Translations under genes and position numbers: made by a program
The notes under the pieces: model-generated
Told to the model about the DNA's origin: nothing
Database searches by the model: none
Seen by the model: the letters and a program-made list of their open reading frames with translations, nothing else
In this document: piece by piece, positions 1 through 11,946 of the stretch
How positions within the stretch are numbered: the stretch's first letter is position 1
How the letters are laid out: every line of letters begins with the position of its first letter
Source: Dichomitus squalens LYAD-421 SS1
Lineage: Eukaryota > Basidiomycota > Agaricomycetes > Polyporales > Polyporaceae
Direction of reading: 5' to 3'
Assembly: GCF_000275845.1 (NCBI RefSeq)
Contig: NW_006766896.1
Location: 629,878 to 674,038, forward strand
DNA length: 44,161 bases

Positions 1-620
1 CCCCTTTTTGCCGCCCATTCCCTTTCCTTTGACGCCCACCTTCCATTTCCGGACCGTTTCCTTTCCTAGCTCATCCCAGTTTGGACACTGTAGATACGTT
101 CCCACAGCCGCATGCTACGTTCCCGTGATCGCCATGCCCTTGCCTTTTCTTTCTCGCCCTTTGTTCCCCCTTTGTCATCTTCACTGCCTCGCTCTCGCGC
201 CTTGTCCTTGGTTGCTAAGCAGCCCCTCTAGTATATAAGGACCCCCCTAGGCGCTCCCTAGTCCCCATCTCGACCTCTTGGTCATTGGGACTAGGTGAGT
301 GACCATAGCGTTGTATCTCTCTTCGATTGCTAATGTATAACTTGGTCATTGGGACTAGTCTGTCGCTGCTTGCGTGAAGACTAGCTTTCGTCGGTCTCGT
401 GCCTTCGTGCCGACCGCCGCTCTGCCCCGTCGAGTTTTCTGATACGTTTATCCCTCTCTCCCTCGCTTTTCCCCCTTTCGGCTCCTCGCCGCTCGCCTAC
501 GGGGTCGTCGCCGAACGTCGACCCGAGTCTACGCGCCTAGTCGCCGCGACATCTTCGATTGGTGAAATTACGCAGGTTCTCATCCGGTCAGACACCTGTG
601 CCGGGTACTTGAAAACCAAT
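1..620. other. CT-rich, LTR-like remnant at left edge
   Basis: The first 230 bases are strongly CT-rich. They are followed by a TATA box (gtatataagg, 231-240) and then by GC-rich leader-like sequence to about 620. This layout (polypyrimidine stretch, TATA, transcribed leader) resembles the U3/R/U5 part of a retrotransposon LTR cut by the window edge. I see no gag/pol coding, primer binding site or matching second LTR, so a solo or truncated LTR is only one reading. The short open frames here have no recognisable protein character. Confidence 0.25.
277..358. repeat. 18-bp direct repeat bracketing a GTGAGT motif
   Basis: CTTGGTCATTGGGACTAG occurs at 277-294 and again, exactly, at 341-358. The first copy is followed directly by GTGAGT, a consensus donor, and the second copy itself ends in AG. 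If transcribed, the 64 bases between the copy ends could be removed as an intron. It could equally be a simple short tandem duplication. Confidence 0.6.
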
Positions 621-1715
621 TAGTGTCCAGCAGGTTGGAACCTGCGTGAACCTTGCATTGGTCATATAATGTTCACAACCCATTTTTCATAACGATACCG
701 GGTAAAGTTTACTCGATTCTGTTGAAAACTACCGCCTAAACGTGTTGATATCACCAGTTTTATGGTGGGATTTCCGAGTGAAAACCCCCCTGCGCTTACT
801 CTACAGTGAGACTAGAAATGGTGGTCAGCATTTCGCCGCTCGCCATTCGCGTTGTCACGATAAAATAATTTCATAGCTTCTTCGCCGTTCATTCCCCAGG
901 GGACTAGAGACGTGTTGGAATCTAAGGCGCCGTAAGCTAGGAGCAATCGCTATGATATGCTACTACTATCTAGCGTTAGAAAAAATCTATACGTATCAAT
1001 CATCACTCCACGGCATACATTATACACCATTCCCTACAACCACTCACCGTCGCGACCAAGTGTACAATTTCCGTACTACAATCGGCCCACCACAAGCACG
1101 GAGGGTCATATATTCAGGAGCCTGCCAAACATCACTTATACAAGACGATGAGAGAAGCAGCGCACATAGCGAGAGAGTTCAGACAGTAGGGATATGGACC
1201 GTCCCTTGGAAAAAAGGAGTATAGGCGCCCACAGATCGGAGCGTTGTTCCCACGCTCGCACTGCACGGACCACCGTAGTACAACAGCTGATGACTACCCT
1301 GCTTTTCGTCTTTCCAATGTCGCTGGAGTCTGCGTTGTTCTCGTGCTACTTCTGAGAAGGTCATTGCTAGGTGCTGGCGCCTTTTTCAGTCAATTGGATT
1401 GGAGGCGCCGCTCAGTAACCCCACGAGTCCCCGCTGGACTGCTGCTTTTCGGGATCGTCATGGTAGATCACTATGCACCTGAGCGACATCGACTCCGCGC
1501 ATTCAGATCCTTGGTACTGATAATTTTTTTTAGGACTGATGCCCTCTGCGAAGGTCTTCTAGCGCGTAGCTACCTGGACAGGCACAGCCTATGCCCTCCA
1601 CGCGCTGAACAGCGTGTCGAAGAAGCACTCATATAAGGTTCAAACGCCCGAGTACCCACACTGCCTACAAATCTAGTATAATAGCCCCTTCCTGCGTCTA
1701 CTAGTCTTGTCCATT
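621..1715. other. Intergenic, no gene seen
   Basis: No open frame here has a convincing start, splice pattern or protein character on either strand. The final 45 bases carry a TATA-like run (about 1675-1683) that probably belongs to the gene starting at 1716. Confidence 0.5.
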
Positions 1716-4700
1716 ATGCCACCCCCACAACAAAACCCTTGGAATATCTACGCCGAGCAGCTGTTCCCCATGGGCTTCGGCTACCCGCTCTGGATCCCGG
1801 AGCCGAGCAGAGACCGTGGACGACAGGTCTACATTGGAGATGTGGGATGGATCAAGCAAGGCGAGTTCCGTGCTCTCTTCAACTGCATGAAGCCAGAGGA
1901 CGATCCCGTCAATGAGGAGAAGGGCGTCCCCTTGGATTTTCAGTTGTTCAATCCCAAGAACGTCTCTATCGGACGATGTGAGAGGATCGGTCAGAAGGTC
2001 GTCGCCAGCTCCAGTATACGTACGATCGAGGCTCAAGGAGATGTGGGTGCTAACGCGTGAGTGTTATCACCCTCGATGCTGCACTTCTCCCATCTGACGT
2101 CTTGGATCCTAGTGGCGGGCTACCCGCAGTTGCGGGAGCTGGTTTCTCTTTCAAATCTACCTCTGATTCCGGGGCATTCGTCATGCTCGCGCCTCCGGGT
2201 ATCGCCGAGGATATCGAGTCCAAGCGACACATCGTCAACCACATGCGGGAGAATTTCACTCGCTGGCTCGAATTTGCGAACGCTTCCAGCAGCTGGGGCC
2301 TTGATCTTAATGAACAACAGATGCTCTTTGTCTGCGGCACCCTCAAGACGACGCATTGGGCAGTCGCAGCATTCCAAGGGAACGTGTTTCGTAGTAAGGA
2401 GGGATACGTTTCGGGCGATTTCGGTCCCACCGCGAGCGCAGGCTTCTCCGTGAAGATATCGAACGAATTCCTACCTGCGAACTTCTATCGCACTGGCCCC
2501 CCGCGGCGGGACAGCTGGGCAGATTTGTCGCGTCAAGCGTCGTATCCCGGCTATCCGAGCCCTAGCGACGCCGCCATTCAAGGCCCGAGCCAGTGCTTGT
2601 TCATCCACTATTACAAGATGAAGCGTCGATTCTGGCTTCGGCAGCAACCGATGCAGGCTACGGCCGGTCCTCATCAACTGCCTCCTGGGCCAGACAACTC
2701 GGGATTGGGCGCGCCGATGGTCGGCGCCCGTGGTTCCTCCCCATATGACTTTGAACCTGATGGAGTGCAAGAAGAGGTATGTGTCAGTGTGCTCCACGCA
2801 TGCGCCGCGCTCATCGACAATGTTAAGACTTACGATCCTGTGGACCACCTTCTGACGTACATCCTAGAGGTACGAATTTGCTTCAGTTCGCCCTGCGATC
2901 CGGCACTAACGACTCGAGACAGAATTCTGAAGCCGCTATGGCAGTTGCATCAGATCTGGATTTGATTGCGCTCTTCATGGTAGGTAGGTAGTTGTGCTTC
3001 TGGGGAACTATACTGAACCATGCTCGCTTTGCTAGAATCGGAAGTTCCCTGAGGACGTCCCGGAAGCGATCGCACAGCTAGGACCAAGCATTGAAGTTGA
3101 CGAGTACGGAGGTATACTGGCGCCTTCGATCGTGACGAACATGAACTGATCTCAATCTCGGATATAGTGGGGACGGTATCGGTGAACTATACATTCTTGC
3201 GGAAACGTAGGACTAGGCAGGAGGAAGATGCCGAAGATCGATTACGCGAAGAAAAGCGTGGCAGGTACTTGGGCGACGAGGTTCCTCACGATAACGATCA
3301 CGTGCCCATGGAGTTCGCTGGCCCTTCTCAAGGCAAGTCCTCGCGATAGTGGATAGAAAGAAGCGCGTACTGACATTGCAATCCAGCCTACGGCCGCTGG
3401 GATCCTGCTGGATCGTCAGCCGCACCTTCCTACGGCGGAATGGGTGACCCCTCGATGTACTCTCATGGATACCAGTACCCTCAAGGAATGCAACATCCGC
3501 AAGGGATGCCACTTCAATTGGGTGTGGAATATCAGCACGGCATGCCTTACCAGCAGGACATGTACTCCCAGGGAATGAGTCCCCTAGTTGCTGTTTCCAT
3601 GCTCGATACGCCACGATCACCGCAGGGCGCGTACCCTCCAGGGATACCTTTGTCAACGCCCATGGGGTATTTGCCTGCAGATCGCATTCATCCGGCCCAG
3701 AATCCTCCACTCCCACCTGCGAATCCTCCGCTACTATCGCATGGAGGGATGGCTCCTCCACCTCCACCTCCGCCTTACCCTCAGAATACCAATGACGATG
3801 AGGAGATGGGAGACGGTGGCAGTAAGGCGGAAGGCAAACGTCCGGACTTCAACGCCCCAACGAGCATACACGACGGGTCCGTCACCGCACTCGCCTACTC
3901 TGCGGACGGCAAGTACGTCGCGAGTGGATCAGAGGACACGACGATCATCATCTGGGATGCCCTTACGAACAGCGTGCGGCACAAGGTGCCCATCCCCCCC
4001 GAGATCGGCCACACGGACACGATCTCCGCGCTAGCGTTCTCACGCGATAACATCTACCTCGCATCGGCTTCGCATGACGAGGGGGTCATCATCTGGGCCG
4101 TCGCGAATGGCAGATTGCACTTGAGGATTCAGCCTGACCATGCTATCCATTCGCTCGTGTACACACCTGACGGGCGATTCCTCATCGGAGGTGCCAGCGA
4201 CGGAACGCTATACCTGTGGAACGCCCAGACGTACGAGGAGGTTCGGACGCTCGACAAGAACACTGCGGTCGTAACCTTCGTCATCTTCTCGCCCGACGGC
4301 CGACTCATGGCTACTGGTGGCACCGAGAGCGTGTGCACCATCTGGGAGACGGCGAAGCTCGAGGATGGAGAGCCCTTGAACGTGCTCGAGGGACACCGCG
4401 GCATGGTCTGTGCCGCCGCGTTTTCGCCAGATAATCGCCGTATCATCACTGCGTCCGACGATGGCAGTAGTCGTATTTGGAACGCGGAGACGGGTGAGGC
4501 GCTCGTCATTCTGCACGAGCACACTGGCCCAGTCTGGACGGTCGCCTTCTCGCCCGACGGCAAGCGCATCGCGTCTGGCTCGAGTGACTCGACGGTGAAG
4601 ATCTGCGACTCCTTCACTGGAGACAGACAGCTCTCACTCGACGGGCATGACAGCATGATCAATGCGGTTGAGTTCTCGCCTAATGGCAAGTTCATCGCTT

Positions 4701-4873
4701 CCGCCGCGTCCGACAACACGGTGCGACTCTGGAATGCCAGTGACGGGTCGAGCCACACGACGTACAATGAGCACAATGACAATGTTACGTCGGTCATGTT
4801 CTCGTCCGATGGATCGACGCTCGCATCCGGCTCGCACGATGGAACGGTGCACATCCGGCGCCTCTTGATGTAG
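1716..4873 (+). CDS. Family member A: GYPLW/GDVG module + WD40 propeller (943 aa)
   Basis: Seven exons are inferred: 1716-2056, 2113-2776, 2828-2869, 2923-2979, 3036-3111, 3168-3332 and 3387-4873, giving 943 aa with all phases consistent. The last intron must use a GC donor (GCAAGT at 3333) because the nearby GT site breaks the frame. Residues 1-393 are the family module: PWNIYAEQLF and GYPLW near the start, IGDVGW about residue 47, then WLEFAN, GTLKTTHWA, a KMKRR run, TAGPHQLPPG and TYDPVDHLLTYILE. Residues about 470-600 are a Pro/Gln/Met/Tyr-rich linker with repeated QGM. Residues about 607-943 form eight WD40 repeats with clear GH/HD...WD spacing; blade 6 ends in ICD instead of IWD. WD40 propellers are usually protein-interaction platforms; no enzyme motif is visible. 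The gene is convergent with paralogue B (256 bp between stops). The function of the module is unknown to me. Confidence 0.9.
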
Positions 4874-5128
4874 CAATAGGGACGTCTTCAGGGCACTAGT
4901 GGCAGGATCTTTGGCCCGTATCTCATTGACTATGTTATATGATGGCATGCCAAAGGGTTGATCGATGTTGCTTGTACACGATATCCTCATTATATATATG
5001 TACGTGAAGTAGACCGAAACCAAGTGGGAATAGACGAAATGGGCTAAGGTCAGGGGCCACAGTTGCTGTATAACATGGAGCGAGAGGGAAGTGAACATAG
5101 GAGATGGGATCTAGTAATGTTTTGTCCC

Positions 5129-7905
5129 TCAATCCAGCTTGACGAAGTCCTTGAGCACACGAATGCGGACAGTCCCATCGTCCGAACCAGACGACAAAGT
5201 CACCCCATCGGGGGAGAATACCACGTGCGTTACCTTATCGTTGTGCTCGTTGAACGTCTTCATGTTTGTCCCGTCCTTCTTCCGCCAAAACCGTACAGTG
5301 TTGTCCGACGACGCTGATGCAATATATCGCCCATCCGGCGAGAGGGACGCTGCGTTCACCATGCTGTCGTGACCCTCCATAATGGCGACTCGTTTGCTGC
5401 TGAATGAGTCACAGATCTTCAGTGTCGAGTCGCTCGAACCGGACAGGATCTCCTTCCCGTCCTCAGTGAACGCCACAACCCACACGGGCCCGTGATGCTC
5501 ATGCAGCACCACCAGCTCCTCACCCGTCTCGACCTTCCAGACACGCACGCTTCCGTCATCCGAAGCCGTCGCGATACGGTTGTCTACTGGATCGAATGCA
5601 GCGGTCCACACCATCCCGCGGTGGCCGGTCAACTCCTTGTGCAACGTGCCCGTGTCCACGTTCCACAGGCGGCAGTTGTAGTCCGCGCCACCCGAGGCGA
5701 GGTACTGGCCGTTGTGCGAGAATAGCACGAAGGTGACCATGGCGTTATGACCCTCGAGCAAGTGCAAGCACTCGTAATTCTGCGCGTCCCAGATACGGAC
5801 GGTCATATCGTCCGAGCCCGACCCGAGTTTGGTGCCATCTGGAGACCAGACGACGGTGTGAACCGCCTCCGTATGGCCCCCGAGCGTCCCGAGATGCTCT
5901 CCGCCATCGACATTCCAGATCATGATCCTTCCCTCGCCGCCAGATGATGCCAGGCGCGCGCTGTCTGGGGAGAATGCGAGGTGCCAGACGATGTCGCCGT
6001 GCGACTCCCACTTCCGAACAACCGACTGTTCCTCAGTGTCCCACAGGATGATCATTGTGTCGTCGGATCCGCTCGCGACCCACTTGCTGTCAGGCGAGAC
6101 AGCGAGGGCGGTGATGGATCCAGTGTGGCCGTTGGCGGCGGGCTCCCAGACAGCCATCTGGGCCTTCCTGCGCTCCGCAGCTTCAGGATCGTCCTCGTCT
6201 TCGTCCTCGGGGTCTTGTTCAAGAGGATTCTGATGATCGAAGGAGGTGGTTTCCGTCTCTGGGCCGCCTAACGTCGCTTGCAGCTCTTCAGACCCAGAGT
6301 GAGCTGTACAATGTAATGGGTGTCAGGTGGGCGAGGGTGATGGAGGGTTCATCATTCAATACCTACCACCCGCTTCGTTAATATCGCCTTCTGTCCTCGT
6401 TAATATGGCAGTCTCTGAGGCAAGTTGTTTGTCTAGCCAAGTCGTGTCGACAGAGACCGTTCCCACTATGAGACGAACATCAGCGACAGGTAAGATCATC
6501 ACGGTAGAGGGGCAATCACCTCCACTCTCGTCTACCTCGACTTCGGGCTGGAGTTCCTCCAAGCCAGCATATATGTCTTCAGGTACGCCTTCTTCCTACT
6601 CGTACAAGCCTAGTGAGTTGTGGTTTATCACAAGCATTGCAGGTACTCACTCCAAAAATTGCGATGAGATCTCTGTCGGATGCAATTGCCATGTCCGCTT
6701 CCGAGTGCTGTGTATCTCACTCAATAGCATGGAGTATGACAGGTATGATAAACGTACTGCGAGGATGTAGTCGAGTAAATACGCGACTGGATTGTACGAT
6801 GTGTACGTCTGAAGCGACATCAGCAGGAGGGAAGAGATAAAAGATAGTCGCTTACCGATAGTGCCTCATCGTCCGAGCCTGATTCGCCACCTATGGGTTC
6901 ATTACCCTCGGGGTCAGGTCCGCCGGGTGGAAGTTGGTGTGGACCGGCCGCCCCTTGCATAACTCGGTTGAACCAGAGCCGCTTCTTCGCCGTGAAGTAG
7001 TTGAAGAAGAGACACTGATCCCTTGTCTCCTCCGTCGATGTCGTCGACGGAAGGCTCGCTTGTTGGTTCGTGAGCAGACCAACGGCTGGCGCCTTCGACT
7101 TTGGATCGGTGATCGGCCCCTTATTGTACCAGCTATATGGTAAGTTTTGCTCTTCGACCGAAACTTTGAGATCGAGGCTCGCCATATTCGGCACCTGGAC
7201 TGTCACCGACGCCTGCTTGTTCTTGTGGCTCCCGGCCCACGCCGAGCTCGCCCACCTCGTCGTCTTCACTGTACCCGACACGAACCGCAGATCCTCCTGC
7301 TTGATAGTTAGGCCGCACTCCTCGCTATTGGCGTACTCGGACCAACTCTCGAAGTGAGTACGCAAATAGGTGATAATGTGTCGTCTCTGAGTGAATTTCG
7401 TCTGCATTGCGGGAGGTTCTAAAACTAGGACAGCGCCTGTGTCCTGAGAGCACGAGAAGGAGAGGCCACCTCCGGCACTCACTAGCGCAGCGGGACTATA
7501 CCGTGCCGTCAGTCATGTCCAGAAGCAGTCGTAAGAAAGGCTGGAGATGCTGTACCTCGCATTTGCATCTCCCGAAACAGACACGTTTGAAATGTGCTGA
7601 CTCGCGACGTATGGTTTGATGATGACGGCCTCGGGTTGAGTCTCGTGCAAATTCTTCGGGTTGAAACGCACAAAACCCTCGGGCACCCTACCCACGTTGA
7701 AAGGATCGTCTTCTGCTTTCCTAGCGTTGAAGAGATGACGAAATCTCCCTTCGTCAACCCATCCCACTGAGCCAAGCTCGACCTCCCGAGGACCATACTC
7801 TTTGTCTAACTCAGGAGATGCGTGCCAGAGTGGATACCCGTAGTGTTTGAAAAGCGTTCTAGCATAAATTTGCCAGGGGGCAGTGCGGGGGTCGGAGGGG
7901 GACAT
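5129..7905 (-). CDS. Family member B: GYPLW/GDVG module + WD40 propeller (815 aa)
   Basis: Minus-strand gene with seven exons: 7905-7556, 7495 to about 6856, 6808-6758, 6707-6651, 6595-6520, 6465-6367 and 6303-5129, giving about 815 aa. It is the inverted paralogue of A, with the same intron phases and the same 57- and 76-nt exons. Exon 3 is 51 nt instead of 42, adding three residues (TYTSYNPV for TYDPV). The module carries APWQIYARTLF, HYGYPLW, GSVGW, SWSEYAN, GTVKTTRWA and AAGPHQLPPGG. The linker is acidic (DPEDEDEDDPE) and lacks A's Gln/Met-rich repeats. Eight WD40 blades fill residues about 480-815. Blade 6 shares A's KICDSF ending, so the propeller was already attached before A and B separated. 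The upstream gap to C is a divergent promoter. WD40 and homology are certain; the biological role is unknown. Confidence 0.9.
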
Positions 7906-8837
7906 GGCGTCGATACAGGCAAGTAAGACTGTAGGTCGTCAGTAGAGCTGATTGAGGTCAATATATGGGCGGTAAGACAACGGCGATGGGCAGATTCGAG
8001 CGATAGTCGGATGTAACCTTATATCGATAGAGAAGGCGCACCGCCATTCGCACGAGACCACCATGAGAAACACGAGTTACACTGGATCGAGCATACTTGA
8101 GCAAACGGCCAGATGCAGACTTGCCGTCGTCAACCTCATATTGACACCGTCGAGGAGCGGAGGCGAAGCCAGCGATACTTTTGGTTGACCTAGGCAAAGA
8201 ATCAGAGATGTTTTGTGTGAAAGAGCGTATTGAGGGCAGTCATGGGAAAGCGGCCAAATCGCAGACGCACGAGATGGCTGCAGACTGCCAAATGCCAGCG
8301 CGCCTGGATGACACACAAGCGCGCGGCAAACACCGGAGGCATTGGACTGACTCTAGGACGACGTGTCCCATCGTAGAGGCATCGTGATATGAGCCACGTT
8401 AAGACAACCATGCCTCGCCGCGTCCCACGTTTATCCCACGCCAGCCGCACACTGTACAGTGAACGAACCAGCATATAACACGGTTTTATCAAATCTCCCA
8501 AGGGGGATCGCGATGGGATGCACAACCAGGCGATTATCCTATAGTGGCTCTGATTACGATGGGGTTGCGATGGGACACGATGTGCCACAGGTCGATGTCC
8601 CCAGTGTAATACCCTGAAGATCATTGTGAGCAGGATGAGCTTCAGCCTTCCCAGTCGAATCGGAAAACTTCCGCCGAGTCTGTGCTTTCTCGGAGAACGC
8701 CGGTCCCTCACGTTATCAGATCTGAGTACAATGGAACAACTTAGCTTTGCCTCACTTTGACCGCGGCTACTGAAGATCCCGAAGCTAATGGTATCGGGCC
8801 GACTCGTTCTTCTTCTACATGACTGTTGCTTCTAGCC
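7906..8837. other. Divergent intergenic region between B and C
   Basis: About 930 bases separate the start codons of B (-) and C (+). No reading frame here resembles the neighbouring family or a known protein. It presumably holds both promoters; I see no distinct regulatory motif. Confidence 0.5.
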
Positions 8838-10693
8838 ATGACCTCAGCACCCTGGAATCTCTACGCTAAAATGCTGTATCCTCATCAATTGGGATATCCA
8901 GTCTGGAATCCTGATACGTCAACTGGCGAGGTGTTCGTGGGAGACGTGGGTTGGATGGAAAAAGGGGGATTCAATTCGCTGTTCAACATACTGTCTTCTG
9001 AAGATGACCCAATTCACTTCGAAAGGGGCGTCCCTCCGGAGTTTGAACCATCGACCCTCATTCAAGTGACATCGCCGGATCGAGCTGTAGCTACTCATGC
9101 AGTGGACTCTGCCCCCGTCCGATTCACGGCGCAATTCAACGAAGACTTGAGAAGCCTCGGATCATGGTTTGAGATGCGGTGAGTGGGTCTTTCGGGTATA
9201 CATGCACCGAGTCACGTCATATGCACATCGAAACTATCATAGGGCTTCACAGCCTGCAATTCATTTCAAGTACAAACCTCGAGAAGGCCCCGGAGCGTTT
9301 CTGATTTTCGATGTCGACGCAATGAACGAGAAGACACTCCAGAAACGGCATGTGATCAGTTATATGAGCAAGCACTTCCATGAGTGGGTCGGGTTCGCCA
9401 ACACGGTAGCTGGACGGACTCGTACGTTCAAGGAGGAAGACATGATGTTAATATCCGGAACAACGAAGGTCAGACAATGGGCGCTCGGTGTTTGGACTCC
9501 GGATATGTGCGGAGAGCCGGCCGAGGGAGTACCCGACCTCCACGGGCAGTTTGATACCACTTCGACCTCAGATTCTATTGTCATGATCAATGGCAACATC
9601 CTGCCTTCTACTCACTATCACCAGGGGCCGAAACTCCGGGTAATCGACTCCGACTCTCCAGAGTCCCGATACCGCAGTCAATCTGTTTTCTTGAACTACT
9701 ACCGGATTCGGCCGAGGAGACTTGAGCAAAGTGTTCCTCAATTCTTACAGGCCGCGGCGGGTCCTCATGATCTGCCGCCCGGGGGAAAGGATCCCGAAGT
9801 CGGTACGTCCCAACACGTAGAAGATGTACCACCGCTTTCGGAAGGATCGGAAGAAGAGGTGCGTGTTATTTACCTATAGCCGGAGTCGATCAAATCTGAT
9901 GCAATATGAACAGACATACGACCCCGTAGCACACCTAGTCGATTACATACTCGACGTGCGTATCCGGCCTATAATATCATTGTCCTATCTCACTCATTTT
10001 TGCAGCACACGAATGCGGGCGTCGCCATTGCTTGTGACGCTGACATCATGCCCATCTTGCCGGTAAATGTCATCTTTATCCGTGGCTGGATCAAATCACA
10101 AATCAATTGCAGTAGGACTCCGGACTACCAGACAATATCCCTGAATTTCTGAACCTTATCGCACCACCGGTTCAAGTCGATCAAGACGGAGGTTCGTAGG
10201 TTAGATTGTTCACAGCACTCGTGAGGGTTTACAATTATTTTCAGTTGGGACTATCGCCTGGGACGCCGCACTCAATTCGTCGAGCGATGCGATTCTCAGT
10301 GCTCGTGCTCGCCTCCAGAAATATGTCTCCCTTCGTCACTCTCAATCTCACGATGACACGCCAATGGGTTCAATCAGGGTTGCACCTGATACATCCGAAG
10401 GACGTTGCCAGAGGGGCACCGGAACGCATCCTGCACAACCACCTCTCTCACACGATCATTTACACCTCAACCACGCATTCTACTCGAACATAGTCGCGGG
10501 TATCACTATGATCAAATGCGGTCCATGGTCGCCAATTTTATCTGGCTACGTCAATGCGCTGCGTATCATTAAATTTACCTTGCGCGCCTGGTTCGACTTG
10601 CGCTCCAGAGAAGGGAAGCGAGCACAGGAGGTGGCGAGCAAGGAAGAAGACAAAGTAAGTGTGGTCTGCGACATCTTCTCAAAAGGTAGTTGA
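8838..10693 (+). CDS. Family member C: GYPLW/GDVG module + novel C-terminal domain (526 aa)
   Basis: Six exons: 8838-9178, 9243-9858, 9914-9955, 10006-10062, 10116-10191 and 10245-10693, giving 526 aa. Exon 1 (341 nt), exon 3 (42), exon 4 (57) and exon 5 (76) have the same lengths as in A. The module reads APWNLYAKMLYP, QLGYPVW, VGDVGW, WVGFAN, GTTKVRQWALG, AAAGPHDLPPGGKDP, then TYDPVAHLVDYILD. From residue about 378 it has no WD40 repeat. Instead there is a domain of about 150 aa shared only with D: a polar stretch, then HAFYSNIVAG and a basic/acidic tail with SKEED. Alignment with D suggests C's last 15 or so codons were lost, because homologous DNA continues past C's stop out of frame. The domain is unrecognised; I assign no function. 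Confidence 0.82.
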
Positions 10694-11946
10694 CTCAGGA
10701 CGGCGAGCAGATATGTGCTTTTCACAGGAGCTTGGGAGGTTCAGGTGGAATCAAGACGGTTCTTGATCAGGGTGAGTACACCTCAACATCTCCATACAAA
10801 AAGTTGAACCCTCATAGTTATGGCATGTCGAATTTGTGCAGCTCCTGAGGTGAACGCGACGTAGCGACATTTACAAATTTGAAGTTCCTGGATAGTATGC
10901 CCGATGCTTGTCTGACGTCGACTGCTCACTGATATCACAGTGCTTTTTCCCGTACCGCATCATACATACTGATACCGATCCATCTCAACAATTTCCTTTC
11001 TTCCGAGTACTGTATGAATTGACGTCGAGTACCGTAATAGATATTTCGATATCCTGGGGAAACGGTCAACAAACGGTACCTCGGTACATACAACTAGCTG
11101 CAATCGGTCCGGCTAACGAAATAGTCAGATGGATACATGAAAATCATGGAATGCAGCGAGCGAAACAACAATGATACCGACGACGATGTCTAATTTGAGA
11201 CGAGAACTCCGGTCGTCCCCATCACGTACAGTTGTGAAAACAGTGATTATCGTCCCACCCCTGGTCCGTTGGCCTTGAATTCTGGGTGACACAACTTAGT
11301 AATGCATACCATCATATGTGCCAAGCTTCACGGAGACAGCTTTCCAAGGGATTGTTGGAGGCATTTCTGTCGTGTTCGTGTTTTCTCTTGATCACAGCTA
11401 CTCCTGGCTAGATCTCTCTCCCAAATTCAAGCCGATACGTCTAGCTGTTTGTAAGGCAGTTGGCGAGTACACAGACAATGTATCTCACTTGCCTGAAATT
11501 CAAGACACTGAGAGTATGGAAGTAGAGGGCAAACGGTGTAGGGTCACGGTGCTACGTCCATTTTCAAGTTGATGTGAACTGCCAGACGCCGAGACCGGAT
11601 GTGCTCCGAACGCCGTTCCATCCCTCGCAAAGTAGTATAACCAAACATGGCTAGGAGTAACGAGGAAATGTACCTCTGTGTAACATGTAGAATCCCGGTA
11701 TGTGAGAGGGACTCAGGGGGACAAGCAAAACAGTAGAGATGCTTCGCAACCATGTTTGTGTGATCGTGTTAATCTGACAACGTGAGAGTGAAAATTCTCA
11801 TCCAATAGATAACAGGTAGCACCACGAGCCAGGCCACGAGACAGAGGTTACCAGGATGCGTTTCAGATTATATCGGTCACTGACGTTTGGGCGCAACCAA
11901 ACCATAGCAGCGGTGGAGTCGCCCCATTGACAGTATCAGTATCATC
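10694..11946. other. Intergenic between C and D, no gene seen
   Basis: The first 80 bases after C's stop still resemble the coding end of D, out of frame. The rest holds only short frames without recognisable character, and no further copy of the family module. It includes D's upstream region. Confidence 0.5.

Noticed and set aside
3900..6160. High-identity WD40 repeats as in NLR-type heterokaryon incompatibility genes
   Set aside because: Individual blades differ strongly from each other within A and B, and there is no NACHT or NB-ARC domain, so the HNWD pattern does not apply.
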